This document shows, piece after piece, positions 55,982 through 64,000 of a stretch of DNA of 64,000 nucleotides (its first letter is position 1; each line of letters begins with the position of its first letter). The stretch is from positions 53,905-117,904 of the forward strand of contig SUTF01000006.1 of NCBI GenBank assembly GCA_015063005.1, written 5' to 3'. The DNA comes from Methanobrevibacter millerae. Lineage in GTDB: Archaea; Methanobacteriota; Methanobacteria; Methanobacteriales; Methanobacteriaceae. Below the pieces are notes generated by a model. That model saw only the letters and a program-made list of their open reading frames with translations, was not told the origin of the DNA and made no database searches. The translations under genes and the position numbers were made by a program.

Positions 55982-56679
55982 CTATTTTTTTAATTACATG
56001 AATGCACAAATAAATTAATACTTTCTTTCTTGAATGCTTATTTTATCAATCTGTTTTTTAAGTATATTCTACATCGTTATCTATTAAAATAAAAAATTAT
56101 CTCGAATGTATCTGCAAATATTGATTTATTTCTTCTTTGCTCGCCAACCTGCTCGTCAAATTTTTGGTGTATAAATTTCAAAATCTTTCTAAATTATTAA
56201 TGTATGCATTTGTGTATTTATAAATAAATTTGTGGGTCTATTCTTTTTTCATTGATTAAAAAAGAAGTGGGGATATATGTAGAAAAATCTATGGGAAAAT
56301 CAATTTTTAATCATTTTTGATATTTTAATCTTTCTCTCCTTTCTAACATCTTGTCAAAATGGGTTTCAGTTATTTCAAGATCTTTCAGCAAATTTGAATC
56401 AACTTTTTGATATAGAATATCCCATTTTTTAGGATTTTTATTATTATAATCTACATATGCTACATAGTCGTAATGCTCGTAAAAATCCATTATTCTATCA
56501 AAATATTTAAACATTATGCTGAATTCAATATCATTAGAATAATTTAAAGCAAAATATTCCATTGCATCCCATACATCACCTATCTCGTGGGGTTTGGGTA
56601 AAAAATAGCCTATTTTTTTATCTTGATTTATTCCTTCTTGCTGTGCAAATTTCGTATAACTGTACATTTTATTGTTTTC
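55982..56679. repeat. 698-bp direct repeat, copy 1
   Basis: By eye this block is identical to 61501-62198. It covers about 330 bases of noncoding DNA after the adhesin end and nearly all of the 127-aa gene. Identity drops sharply on both sides: on the left at the T-run after the adhesin stop, on the right about 15 bases before the 127-aa start codon. Confidence 0.88.
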
Positions 56680-56694
56680 ATTTTTATTTATCAT
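56311..56694 (-). CDS. Uncharacterised 127-aa protein, copy 1 (partner of RHH protein)
   Basis: This protein is rich in aromatic and charged residues (e.g. DVWDAMEYFALNYSNDIEF and IMDFYEHYDYVAYVDYNN), with no signal peptide, membrane segment or motif I recognise. GGTGAT lies four bases before the ATG, inside the end of the upstream RHH gene, so the two are coupled. The layout (small RHH gene, then a slightly longer gene, overlapping) resembles type II toxin-antitoxin pairs, but the toxin role is only a guess. Residues 7-127 match the copy at 61830 exactly. Confidence 0.7.
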   Translation of the reverse strand: MINKNENNKMYSYTKFAQQEGINQDKKIGYFLPKPHEIGDVWDAMEYFALNYSNDIEFSIMFKYFDRIMDFYEHYDYVAYVDYNNKNPKKWDILYQKVDSNLLKDLEITETHFDKMLERRERLKYQK

Positions 56695-56857
56695 TTAAAT
56701 CACCGGTTTTCTTTTGTTCTCTGTAAAAATTTATTAAAGCTAATCTCATAATACTTGAGGTATTTAAAGGCAGTATTTTCTTTATTTCTTTTATCATTCT
56801 GTCTGTATCTGCATTGCATCTTATGCTGATGCTTTTAACAAATTTTTCTTTATTCAT
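56684..56857 (-). CDS. Ribbon-helix-helix (RHH) small protein, copy 1
   Basis: This 57-residue protein has the RHH plan: a strand (FVKSISIRCNA), a helix (DTDRMIKEIKKIL) and a second helix (NTSSIMRLALINFYREQ). Such proteins bind DNA as dimers and often serve as antitoxins or local repressors. GTGAT lies five bases before the ATG. It overlaps the start of the 127-aa gene by 11 bases. It is divergent from the adhesin gene at 57201, so it could control that promoter. Confidence 0.75.
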   Translation of the reverse strand: MNKEKFVKSISIRCNADTDRMIKEIKKILPLNTSSIMRLALINFYREQKKTGDLNDK

Positions 56858-57200
56858 AATAAATCACATTTTTTTTATTGTATTATGATAGATTACAGGT
56901 CATTATATTCTTAATTTTTGTATTTCAGATACTTTCTCTGTAATTATCATCTATACTTTGTTGTATTTTCTAATGCTTTTAAAGGCAGGATTTTTTCCAG
57001 TAGTTCATAATTGTATTGGTGCATTACTTCTATTATTTTGAATATCATTCATTAAATTTTCAATTTGGTGTGTTTTGTATAGATATTTCTAAAAATTCAT
57101 AGTTTATTTTTGCATTCCTAAAAATAAATGTGAAATATATATAAAGCACTTTAAACACAAGTTATATTATATAAAATTAATTTTATATGGGATGAAATAT
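56858..57200. promoter_or_regulatory. Divergent region between RHH gene and adhesin 1
   Basis: This 343-base AT-rich region has a TATA box for the adhesin (ATATATAA, 57137-57144). Two blocks are shared with the matching region of unit 2: TGTAATTATCATCTATA (56939-56955) and TTTTGAATATCATTCATT (57036-57053). A stretch near 56970-57000 resembles part of the RHH gene and may be a decayed copy. No intact gene is seen. Confidence 0.5.
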
Positions 57201-60200
57201 ATGTCGTTGAAAAAAAGATATCTATTTTTGATTTTACTTGTTTGTTTATTTGCTATTTCGGCCGTAAGTGCAGCAAAAATAAGTAATGAAACAAATATGG
57301 TAGCAAATGATGATTCAAGTTTAATAACTGAATCCGTGAATGAAGATACGTTAAGTGTATCTTTAAGTGAAAAAGAAATTCAAGGAAGTGCTGATAATGG
57401 TACTTTCACAGATTTGCAAAAAAAGATTAATAATGCAAATGAAGGTTCAATAATTTATTTGGAAAATAATTATACCTATGATTCAGGCTTTTCGACAAGT
57501 GGGATAACCATTGATAAGAATTTAACTATTGAAGGTAATGGTTATACTATTGATGCTTTAGGCCAATCAAGGATTTTTTATATTACTTCGCCGACTGTAA
57601 CTTTGAATAATATTACTTTTAAGAATGGTTATACAACAGGTGATGGAGGTGCAATCTATTTTGATAATAGTGTTTCTAATTGTGGTATTTCTGGTCGGTT
57701 TATTAATAATTCTGCTACCTATGGGGGAGCAATAAATTTTGGTTATCATTATCGGCCTACTAATGTTTATAATTCCAGTATTTTTGGTGAGTTTATAAAT
57801 AATAGTGCAAATTATGGTGGTGCAATATGTTTTGTTTGTTTCATTCATAATTGCAGTATTTCTGGTCGGTTTATTAATAATTCTGCTACATATTATGGTG
57901 GTGCAATTGATTTTGCTTCAGGTGTTTCAAGTATTAATGTTTATGATGGCAATATTTCGGGTGTTTTTATTAATAATTCTGTAAAAAATACTGATTATTA
58001 TTATGGTGGTGGTGCAATATGCTTTGAAAGTTCTGTTGTTTCTAATTTTAGTATTTATGGTAGGTTTATTAATAATTCTGCTTCAAATATTGGTGGTGCA
58101 ATAAGTTTTGCCACTTTTAGTAGGCATTGTTATGTTACTAATTGTAGTTTTTCTGGTCTTTTTATTAATAATTCCGCATCACAAGGTGATGCACTTTATT
58201 TCCGTGATGGTACTTCTGATTCTATAATAATCAATTCAATTATTTTGGATAGTATTTATAATCCGGGTAATCTTGTGGCTATCAATACTTGGTTTGGAAA
58301 TAATCTATCCAATTATGAAAGCAAACCTTATTCAAACTGTGGAGTATGGCTCTTTTTAGATGATTTTAGTGTTCCTATAACTGGTGTTAATGGAAAATCA
58401 TCGGTTACATTCACTTTGGATAATTTATATAATTCTTCTTCTAAAGTGATTTCTCATCCGGATATTTCTGATTTGCCTGATGTTGTTTTTAAGTTGTCTG
58501 CTACTAATGGTTATCTTAACAAGTACACCGCTCGTCCGGGTGAAAGCATTATTTTCACTTCAACCGTTAATAAGGATGGTGTTGTAACGGCAACCTGTGG
58601 GGATGCTTCGTATTCTATTAAGATTGTTAATCTAAAAGTGGATGCTCGTGATGTTAGTAAGTATTATAATGGCTCTGAAGAGTTTGTGGTGACTTTATCT
58701 AATAATGCCCATCAATCAGTGCCCGGTGTTAATGTAATTGTCAATATTGGCGATAAAACTGTTAGTGGTCTTAGTGACAGCAATGGTCAGTTTTCAGTGC
58801 CTCTAGATTTGGATCCTGGAAATTATACAGTCACTACAACTGCAAGTGGCATAAAAGTTTTATCCGCAGTCAATATTTATTCAACTGTTGAATCCAGTGA
58901 TGTAAGTGCAATTTACAAGGATGTTACTTTTAAAGCAACTATTTTGGATTCTACCGGCAAGCCAGTATCTAACAGGAAAGTTGAATTCGATATTGATGGT
59001 TTGAAATTAAATGCTACTAGTGATGAAAATGGACATGTTAGCGTTAATATTGATTTGGGTGTTGGAGATTACATTATCACTACAACCAATCCGGTCACTG
59101 GTCAGGTTAAAACCAATAAAGTTGCTATTTCTAAAGCGAAATCTTCAGTTTCTATCAGTAGTGAAGTTTTCAGAGATAGTGCAACTTTAACTGCGGAGGT
59201 TAGTGGTCCTGGAGATATTTCTGGTGAAGTTGTTTTCATAATCAATGGTAATAATTATTATAATGAAGATATTGCTGATTTTAAGGCTTCAATTTCTTTA
59301 ATTAATTTGGATGTAGGTAAATATACTGCCAAGGCTGTTTATAATGGTGATGCTAATCATAATTCTTCTGCTTCTGAGGTAATTACTTTTTATGTCGGAG
59401 GGTATAATTATGTTATTTCTGCTCCGGACGTTGTTAAAGATTATAATGGTCCTGAAAGGTTTAACATTACTTTAACTAATAACAATGTTCCTGTTTCCAG
59501 TGCTAATGTTAAAATAAGCATTAATGGTACGGATTATAACAAAATTACTGATAATGATGGTAGGATTTCTATGGATATCAGTGATTTGAATGCAGGCGTT
59601 TATGGCGTGACTGTAATCTATAGTGATGTCAGTACGGATAGTGTAATCGTGGTTAATCAGGTATCTACTAAAACTGCTTTGTCTTATGTTAAAAATTCTT
59701 ATAATTCTGTTACTTTGACTGCTGTTGTCAGTCCGTCTACTGCAACGGGTAAAGTTACTTTCAATGTTAATGGTAAAGACAAGACTGTTAATATAAAAAA
59801 TTCTAAAGCCACTTTGACTTTAAATGATTTGGCTCCAGGCTCTTATACTGTTAAAGCAACTTATGGTGGTGATGTTAATCATAAGTCTTCTGTTTCAAGT
59901 AATGTGGAATTCAGTGTTGATAAGCATTATGTAAGTATTGCTGCTCCTGATGTTACCATGAATTATGGTGGCAGTGAAAAATTAGTAATCACATTAACTA
60001 ATCAGGATTCTGATGCTGTAAGTGGTGCTGAGCTTAAGATTTCACTTGGGGGCAAAAATTTAACTAAGAATACTGACAGTAAAGGTAAGGTTTCTTTAGA
60101 TATTGATTTGGATAGCGGTTCTTATGAAGCAGTTATTGTTTTTGAAGGAAATGCTGAATATAAAAAGGCCACTACGTCTGCTAAAGTTACTGTTAAACAA

Positions 60201-61481
60201 TTATCTAGTAAAACTACATTATCTTATGTCAACAACACATATAATAGTGTTACCTTGACTGCTTTAGTTGATCCGTCTGATGCAACTGGCGATGTTGTGT
60301 TCAATGTTAATGGCAAAGATGTTCCTGCTGCGGTTAGTAATGGTAAAGCCGCATACAAATTGGCTGATTTAACTCCAGGGCATTATGCTGTCAAGGCAAC
60401 TTATGGTGGTGATGTTAATCATAAGTCTTCTTCTGATAATATATCATTCAATATTAGGGAAGATAAGGTTGAAGTTTCCGCTCCTGATTTAATAAAGTAT
60501 TATAAAGGTTCTGAAAGGTTTGTTGTAACAGTTAAAGAAAACAATGTGCCTTTAGCCGGTAAAAACGTGACTATTAATCTTAACGGTAAGCCTTACACCA
60601 GAACAACTGACAGTGATGGTCAGGCTTCAATGGCAATTAACTTGGATAGTGGAAAATATGATGCAACCGTAGAATATGATGGAATGAAATCTTATTCTAC
60701 AGTTACAGTCAATCCTACTATTGTTGCAAAAGACTTTACTAAAATATTCAGAAACAATACTCAATATTATGGTAAATTCACTGATTCACAGGGAAATCTG
60801 TTGAAAAATACTGATGTTGAATTCAATATCAATGGTGTGTTCTACACTAGGACTACTAATGATCAGGGTGTTGCAAAGATGAATATCAATTTAAATCCTG
60901 GAAGTTATATTTTGACTGCAACAAATCCAACAAATGGTGAAATGCAGTCTGTAACAATCACTGTTTTAACATCAATTGTTGAAAATTATGACTTGACCAA
61001 ATACTATAAGAATGATTCTCAATATAGAATTAGACTTTTGGATTCGCAGGGCAATCCTGTCGGTGCTGGTGTAAGTGTTGAGTTCAATATCAATGGAGTG
61101 TTCTACACTAGAACATCTGATGCTCAAGGTTATGTTAAAATGAACATCAACCTGAATCCTGGAACATATGTCATTACAGCTAATTATAACGGTTTGATGG
61201 CATCAAATACCATTAAAGTCCTTCCAATTATTAAGGCTGAGGATTTGGTTATGTCTTACAGGGATGGATCTAAATTTGAAGCAACATTGCTTGACGGTCA
61301 AGGAAAACCTTATGTAAATCAAAATATGACATTTAACATCAATGGAGTATTTTATACCCGTCCAACTGATGACAATGGAATTGCTCGCTTAAACATTAAC
61401 CTGATGGCCGGCGAGTACATCATCACATCAATGTATGAAAACGGTGCAGCAACATCAAATAAAGTAACAATTAGAAGTTGA
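57201..61481 (+). CDS. Large adhesin-like surface protein (beta-helix plus Ig-like repeats)
   Basis: This secreted protein is about 1426 aa. It has a signal peptide (SLKKRYLFLILLVCLFAISAVSA), then a conserved entry motif (GTFTDLQKKINNANEGS), a right-handed beta-helix made of NNSA-x-x-GGAI units (about residues 60-340), and many Ig-like repeats (about 450-1426) such as GKVTFNVNGK...GSYTVKATYGGDVNHKSS. The last part has three NINGVFYTR-type units. No membrane anchor or cell-wall-binding domain is seen at the C-terminus. The ATG at 57201 is preferred over 57192 because GGGATGA then acts as RBS. It probably binds host, food particles or other microbes. Methanobrevibacter genomes carry many such proteins. 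Confidence 0.9.
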   Translation: MSLKKRYLFLILLVCLFAISAVSAAKISNETNMVANDDSSLITESVNEDTLSVSLSEKEIQGSADNGTFTDLQKKINNANEGSIIYLENNYTYDSGFSTSGITIDKNLTIEGNGYTIDALGQSRIFYITSPTVTLNNITFKNGYTTGDGGAIYFDNSVSNCGISGRFINNSATYGGAINFGYHYRPTNVYNSSIFGEFINNSANYGGAICFVCFIHNCSISGRFINNSATYYGGAIDFASGVSSINVYDGNISGVFINNSVKNTDYYYGGGAICFESSVVSNFSIYGRFINNSASNIGGAISFATFSRHCYVTNCSFSGLFINNSASQGDALYFRDGTSDSIIINSIILDSIYNPGNLVAINTWFGNNLSNYESKPYSNCGVWLFLDDFSVPITGVNGKSSVTFTLDNLYNSSSKVISHPDISDLPDVVFKLSATNGYLNKYTARPGESIIFTSTVNKDGVVTATCGDASYSIKIVNLKVDARDVSKYYNGSEEFVVTLSNNAHQSVPGVNVIVNIGDKTVSGLSDSNGQFSVPLDLDPGNYTVTTTASGIKVLSAVNIYSTVESSDVSAIYKDVTFKATILDSTGKPVSNRKVEFDIDGLKLNATSDENGHVSVNIDLGVGDYIITTTNPVTGQVKTNKVAISKAKSSVSISSEVFRDSATLTAEVSGPGDISGEVVFIINGNNYYNEDIADFKASISLINLDVGKYTAKAVYNGDANHNSSASEVITFYVGGYNYVISAPDVVKDYNGPERFNITLTNNNVPVSSANVKISINGTDYNKITDNDGRISMDISDLNAGVYGVTVIYSDVSTDSVIVVNQVSTKTALSYVKNSYNSVTLTAVVSPSTATGKVTFNVNGKDKTVNIKNSKATLTLNDLAPGSYTVKATYGGDVNHKSSVSSNVEFSVDKHYVSIAAPDVTMNYGGSEKLVITLTNQDSDAVSGAELKISLGGKNLTKNTDSKGKVSLDIDLDSGSYEAVIVFEGNAEYKKATTSAKVTVKQLSSKTTLSYVNNTYNSVTLTALVDPSDATGDVVFNVNGKDVPAAVSNGKAAYKLADLTPGHYAVKATYGGDVNHKSSSDNISFNIREDKVEVSAPDLIKYYKGSERFVVTVKENNVPLAGKNVTINLNGKPYTRTTDSDGQASMAINLDSGKYDATVEYDGMKSYSTVTVNPTIVAKDFTKIFRNNTQYYGKFTDSQGNLLKNTDVEFNINGVFYTRTTNDQGVAKMNINLNPGSYILTATNPTNGEMQSVTITVLTSIVENYDLTKYYKNDSQYRIRLLDSQGNPVGAGVSVEFNINGVFYTRTSDAQGYVKMNINLNPGTYVITANYNGLMASNTIKVLPIIKAEDLVMSYRDGSKFEATLLDGQGKPYVNQNMTFNINGVFYTRPTDDNGIARLNINLMAGEYIITSMYENGAATSNKVTIRS

Positions 61482-61829
61482 GATCATTTCTCAACTATTT
61501 CTATTTTTTTAATTACATGAATGCACAAATAAATTAATACTTTCTTTCTTGAATGCTTATTTTATCAATCTGTTTTTTAAGTATATTCTACATCGTTATC
61601 TATTAAAATAAAAAATTATCTCGAATGTATCTGCAAATATTGATTTATTTCTTCTTTGCTCGCCAACCTGCTCGTCAAATTTTTGGTGTATAAATTTCAA
61701 AATCTTTCTAAATTATTAATGTATGCATTTGTGTATTTATAAATAAATTTGTGGGTCTATTCTTTTTTCATTGATTAAAAAAGAAGTGGGGATATATGTA
61801 GAAAAATCTATGGGAAAATCAATTTTTAA
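61482..61829. other. Intergenic region after adhesin 1 (identical to 55960-56310)
   Basis: These 348 bases lie between the adhesin stop and the stop of the 128-aa gene, which converge. From 61501 the sequence equals 55982-56310. No ORF, RNA gene or clear hairpin was recognised, yet it is as well conserved between copies as the gene beside it, which points to recent copying. Confidence 0.6.
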
Positions 61830-62198
61830 TCATTTTTGATATTTTAATCTTTCTCTCCTTTCTAACATCTTGTCAAAATGGGTTTCAGTTATTTCAAGAT
61901 CTTTCAGCAAATTTGAATCAACTTTTTGATATAGAATATCCCATTTTTTAGGATTTTTATTATTATAATCTACATATGCTACATAGTCGTAATGCTCGTA
62001 AAAATCCATTATTCTATCAAAATATTTAAACATTATGCTGAATTCAATATCATTAGAATAATTTAAAGCAAAATATTCCATTGCATCCCATACATCACCT
62101 ATCTCGTGGGGTTTGGGTAAAAAATAGCCTATTTTTTTATCTTGATTTATTCCTTCTTGCTGTGCAAATTTCGTATAACTGTACATTTTATTGTTTTC
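61501..62198. repeat. 698-bp direct repeat, copy 2
   Basis: This is the second copy of 55982-56679 (offset 5519 bases), same orientation. Together the copies flank adhesin 1 and RHH gene 1, so recombination between them would remove or multiply that 5.5-kb unit. Confidence 0.88.
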
Positions 62199-62216
62199 TT
62201 TATGTTTATTTATCAT
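61830..62216 (-). CDS. Uncharacterised 128-aa protein, copy 2 (partner of RHH protein)
   Basis: It is identical to the protein at 56311-56694 except at the N-terminus (MINKHKENNK against MINKNENNK, one extra codon). The start codon follows directly on the stop of the RHH gene 62217-62378. Function is unknown. Confidence 0.7.
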   Translation of the reverse strand: MINKHKENNKMYSYTKFAQQEGINQDKKIGYFLPKPHEIGDVWDAMEYFALNYSNDIEFSIMFKYFDRIMDFYEHYDYVAYVDYNNKNPKKWDILYQKVDSNLLKDLEITETHFDKMLERRERLKYQK

Positions 62217-62378
62217 TTAAATCACCATTTTTTTGTTCTTCTCGTAGAATGTTATTAGAGCTAACCTCATAATGCTTGATGTATTTAAAGGTAGTGTTTC
62301 TTTTAATTCTTTTATCATATGTTCCATATTTTCATCTAATCGGAGGGAAATACTTTTTTTATAATTATTTGCTTTCAT
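62217..62378 (-). CDS. Ribbon-helix-helix (RHH) small protein, copy 2
   Basis: This 53-residue RHH protein has KKSISLRLDENMEHMIKELK and NTSSIMRLALITFYEKN. It is related to copy 1 (56684-56857) but clearly diverged, in contrast to the identical partner gene. GAGG lies upstream of the ATG. It is divergent from adhesin 2. Confidence 0.75.
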   Translation of the reverse strand: MKANNYKKSISLRLDENMEHMIKELKETLPLNTSSIMRLALITFYEKNKKMVI

Positions 62379-62703
62379 TTTTTTCCTCTTATATATCTAG
62401 TTTGATGATTTACAGAGTAAATTAATTCCTTACTTTTGTGTTTCGGAATATGTATCTTGTAATTATCATCTATAAGATGTTTTAAATTCTAATATATTTA
62501 AAGAGAAAATCATTTTTTATATTACTCAAGTATTTTGAATATTATTCATTGATTTTCACATTTTTCTATTCTTATTTTCAGAATTTTTTCCAAAAAAAGT
62601 TTTTTTTTATTTTTAAATCGCCATATATTTATATATCTTTTGATAAAATTTTAACTATATTTTAGGTTTTTATTTAAAAAAGGGCTTGAAATGGGGTAAA
62701 AAT
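62379..62703. promoter_or_regulatory. Divergent region between RHH gene and adhesin 2
   Basis: This 325-base AT-rich region has a TATA box at 62624-62636 (ATATTTATATATC). It shares TGTAATTATCATCTATA (62458-62474) and TTTTGAATATTATTCATT (62533-62550) with the matching region of unit 1, in the same order, though spacing differs (58 against 80 bases). No gene is seen. Confidence 0.5.
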
Positions 62704-64000
62704 ATGAATAAGAAATTTTTAGTTTTTATTTGTCTGATCTTATTTTTTCTTTCTATTGCCGGTGTATCGGCTATGAATGTTAATCAGGCAATTGAGGATA
62801 CTGACGATATGGTTGGTATTGCAGATACATTGGATGTATCTTTAAGTAATGACGAAGTTATTGGAAGTGCTGATAACGGTACTTTCACTGATTTGCAAAA
62901 AAAGATTGATGATGCTGATGAAGGCTCAACAATCAATTTAGAAAATGATTATCACTCAGAGGGTTCTGGTGAAATAACTATTAATAAAGCTTTAACTATT
63001 AATGGTAACGGACATGTTATTGATGCTTTAGGTTCATCAGGCATATTTAGCATTGCCTCATCAAAGGTAACTTTGAAAAATATTGAGTTAAAACACGGAT
63101 TAGTTGAAGGGTATGGTGCTGCCATTTATTCTGATGGAAATATTGATCTTTATGGATGTACTTTCATTGATTTTCAGTCTCATGAGCATGGTGGTGCAAT
63201 TTATTCTACTGGTGATGTTACTCTTGTTGACTGTATATTTGAAAATTGCAGAAATCTGGAGGCTTGTGGTGGAGCTGTTTATTCTGATGGTGATGTAAAT
63301 GCCTATGGTTCTACTTTTCTTAATTGTTTTTCACAGTATTATGGCGGTGCAATCTACTGTGATAATAATATTGATGTATTTAACTGCAGTTTCATTGGCA
63401 ATTCTATGGACTTTTCTTACTATGAAGGAGGAGGCGCAATTCATTCTTCAGGAAACCTGACTGTTTATGATTCTATTTTTACAAGCAATTATGCTAGCGA
63501 AAAAGGTGGAGCCATTTATTCAGATGGTTATTTTTGTATTGACGGATGTAATTTTGTAGGAAATAATGCTGTGACTCATGGTGCTGCTGTTTATGTGGGG
63601 GGTCATGGAAGTATTTCAAATTGTAATTTTGTAGCTAATTCCCTTAAGGATTCTTATGAATCCAATGATGGTGGAGCTATTTATTCTGATGCAGATTTAA
63701 CTATTTTTAATTCTAATTTTACAAGTAATTATGCTGGCGATAGTGGTGGAGCCATTTTTTCAACTAACAATCTTAGTCTTATTGCTTGCAATTTCTTGGA
63801 TTGTTCTGCTGTAATTGATGGTGGAGCCATTTATTCTAAAGGAAAGGGTAATTTTAATTGGTGCAGATTCATAGGCTGTTCTGCTGAAATGGATGGGGGC
63901 GCAATTTACTCTGAAAATGAATATATTAATATTGAAAATTCATTTTTTGATAATAATTTGCCAAATGATTTTTATCCGAGCAATATCAATACTTCAAATA
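62704..64000 (+). CDS. Adhesin-like surface protein 2 (3'-truncated by the window edge)
   Basis: The frame is open from the ATG at 62704 to the window end (432 codons visible). It has a signal peptide (NKKFLVFICLILFFLSIAGVSA), the entry motif GTFTDLQKKIDDADEGS shared with adhesin 1, then a beta-helix with regular units ending in GGAIYS (e.g. YSDGDVNAYGSTFLNC, GGAIYSTGDVTLVDC). Cysteines recur in the helix, unlike adhesin 1. GGGGT lies six bases before the ATG. Ig-like repeats may follow outside the window. Confidence 0.88.
   Translation, partial: MNKKFLVFICLILFFLSIAGVSAMNVNQAIEDTDDMVGIADTLDVSLSNDEVIGSADNGTFTDLQKKIDDADEGSTINLENDYHSEGSGEITINKALTINGNGHVIDALGSSGIFSIASSKVTLKNIELKHGLVEGYGAAIYSDGNIDLYGCTFIDFQSHEHGGAIYSTGDVTLVDCIFENCRNLEACGGAVYSDGDVNAYGSTFLNCFSQYYGGAIYCDNNIDVFNCSFIGNSMDFSYYEGGGAIHSSGNLTVYDSIFTSNYASEKGGAIYSDGYFCIDGCNFVGNNAVTHGAAVYVGGHGSISNCNFVANSLKDSYESNDGGAIYSDADLTIFNSNFTSNYAGDSGGAIFSTNNLSLIACNFLDCSAVIDGGAIYSKGKGNFNWCRFIGCSAEMDGGAIYSENEYINIENSFFDNNLPNDFYPSNINTSN

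Noticed and set aside
56311..56694. 127-aa protein as a firmly identified toxin
   Set aside because: No nuclease, kinase, acetyltransferase or membrane-toxin motif is visible; only the gene arrangement suggests it.
56960..57060. A possible third RHH gene in the divergent region of unit 1
   Set aside because: Only a short similarity to part of the RHH gene is seen (AAAGGCAG region) and stops interrupt it; at most a decayed piece.
57567..57848. Minus-strand frame inside adhesin 1
   Set aside because: It is an antisense shadow of the Asn/Ile-rich beta-helix repeats, without an RBS or independent signal.
63104..63298. A 64-aa plus-strand frame inside adhesin 2
   Set aside because: It is an out-of-frame shadow; the adhesin frame is open from 62704 through the window end.

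Overview
The window is archaeal and most likely from a Methanobrevibacter-type gut methanogen (order Methanobacteriales). The evidence is low GC content, an archaeal histone, a thermosome, TATA-box promoters, genes for methanofuran, methanopterin, coenzyme B and corrinoid metabolism, archaeal lipid genes (carS and a tetraether-synthase-like radical SAM gene), and giant adhesin-like proteins at the right end. The genus is inferred from gene content; the species cannot be named from the sequence alone.

Layout: 1-2.7 kb holds the 3' part of a Zn/Cd-type P1B ATPase with a His/Cys-rich N-terminal tandem repeat, plus a small membrane-anchored partner. 2.7-18 kb holds two NikABCDE-type (nickel/peptide) ABC transporter sets. 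The first is one operon on the minus strand. The second is split, with two ATPase genes on minus and substrate-binding protein plus permeases on plus. Between and beside them are a MATE exporter, a membrane acyltransferase, two paralogous GNAT acetyltransferases and a QueG-like iron-sulfur protein. A recurring inverted-repeat motif (AAGTAATA/TATTACTT) sits in front of these transcription units and also in front of the ATPase partner gene, suggesting one metal-responsive regulon.

18-34 kb is core metabolism: truA, a purine permease, DUF2115, a DUF2142 membrane protein, wecB, mfnD-mfnF (methanofuran), RNase HI, carS and a Tes-like radical SAM gene (lipids), mptG (methanopterin), hacB (coenzyme B), a zinc-finger protein, a tRNA methylthiotransferase, a histone gene and tRNA-Val/tRNA-Phe. 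34-53 kb continues with a DeoC-like protein lacking two key residues, elp3, PRC-barrel proteins, a Hel308-type helicase, cbiD, a glycosyltransferase, archaeal shikimate kinase and chorismate mutase, rps17e, the lysC-dapA-dapB-asd operon, a coiled-coil repeat protein, the thermosome, cbiZ, pyrE and moaB.

53.5-64 kb is the accessory and most unusual part. Three HTH regulators lie in a tight operon, preceded by a palindrome over the first gene's start and by nine copies of an 11-bp repeat. Then come a decayed 3' end of an adhesin gene and two tandem units, each made of a minus-strand pair (a ribbon-helix-helix small protein and an uncharacterised 127/128-aa protein) facing away from a plus-strand adhesin-like gene. 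A direct repeat of about 698 bp, identical by eye, covers most of the 127/128-aa gene and the noncoding DNA after it and flanks the first adhesin. The second adhesin runs off the window.
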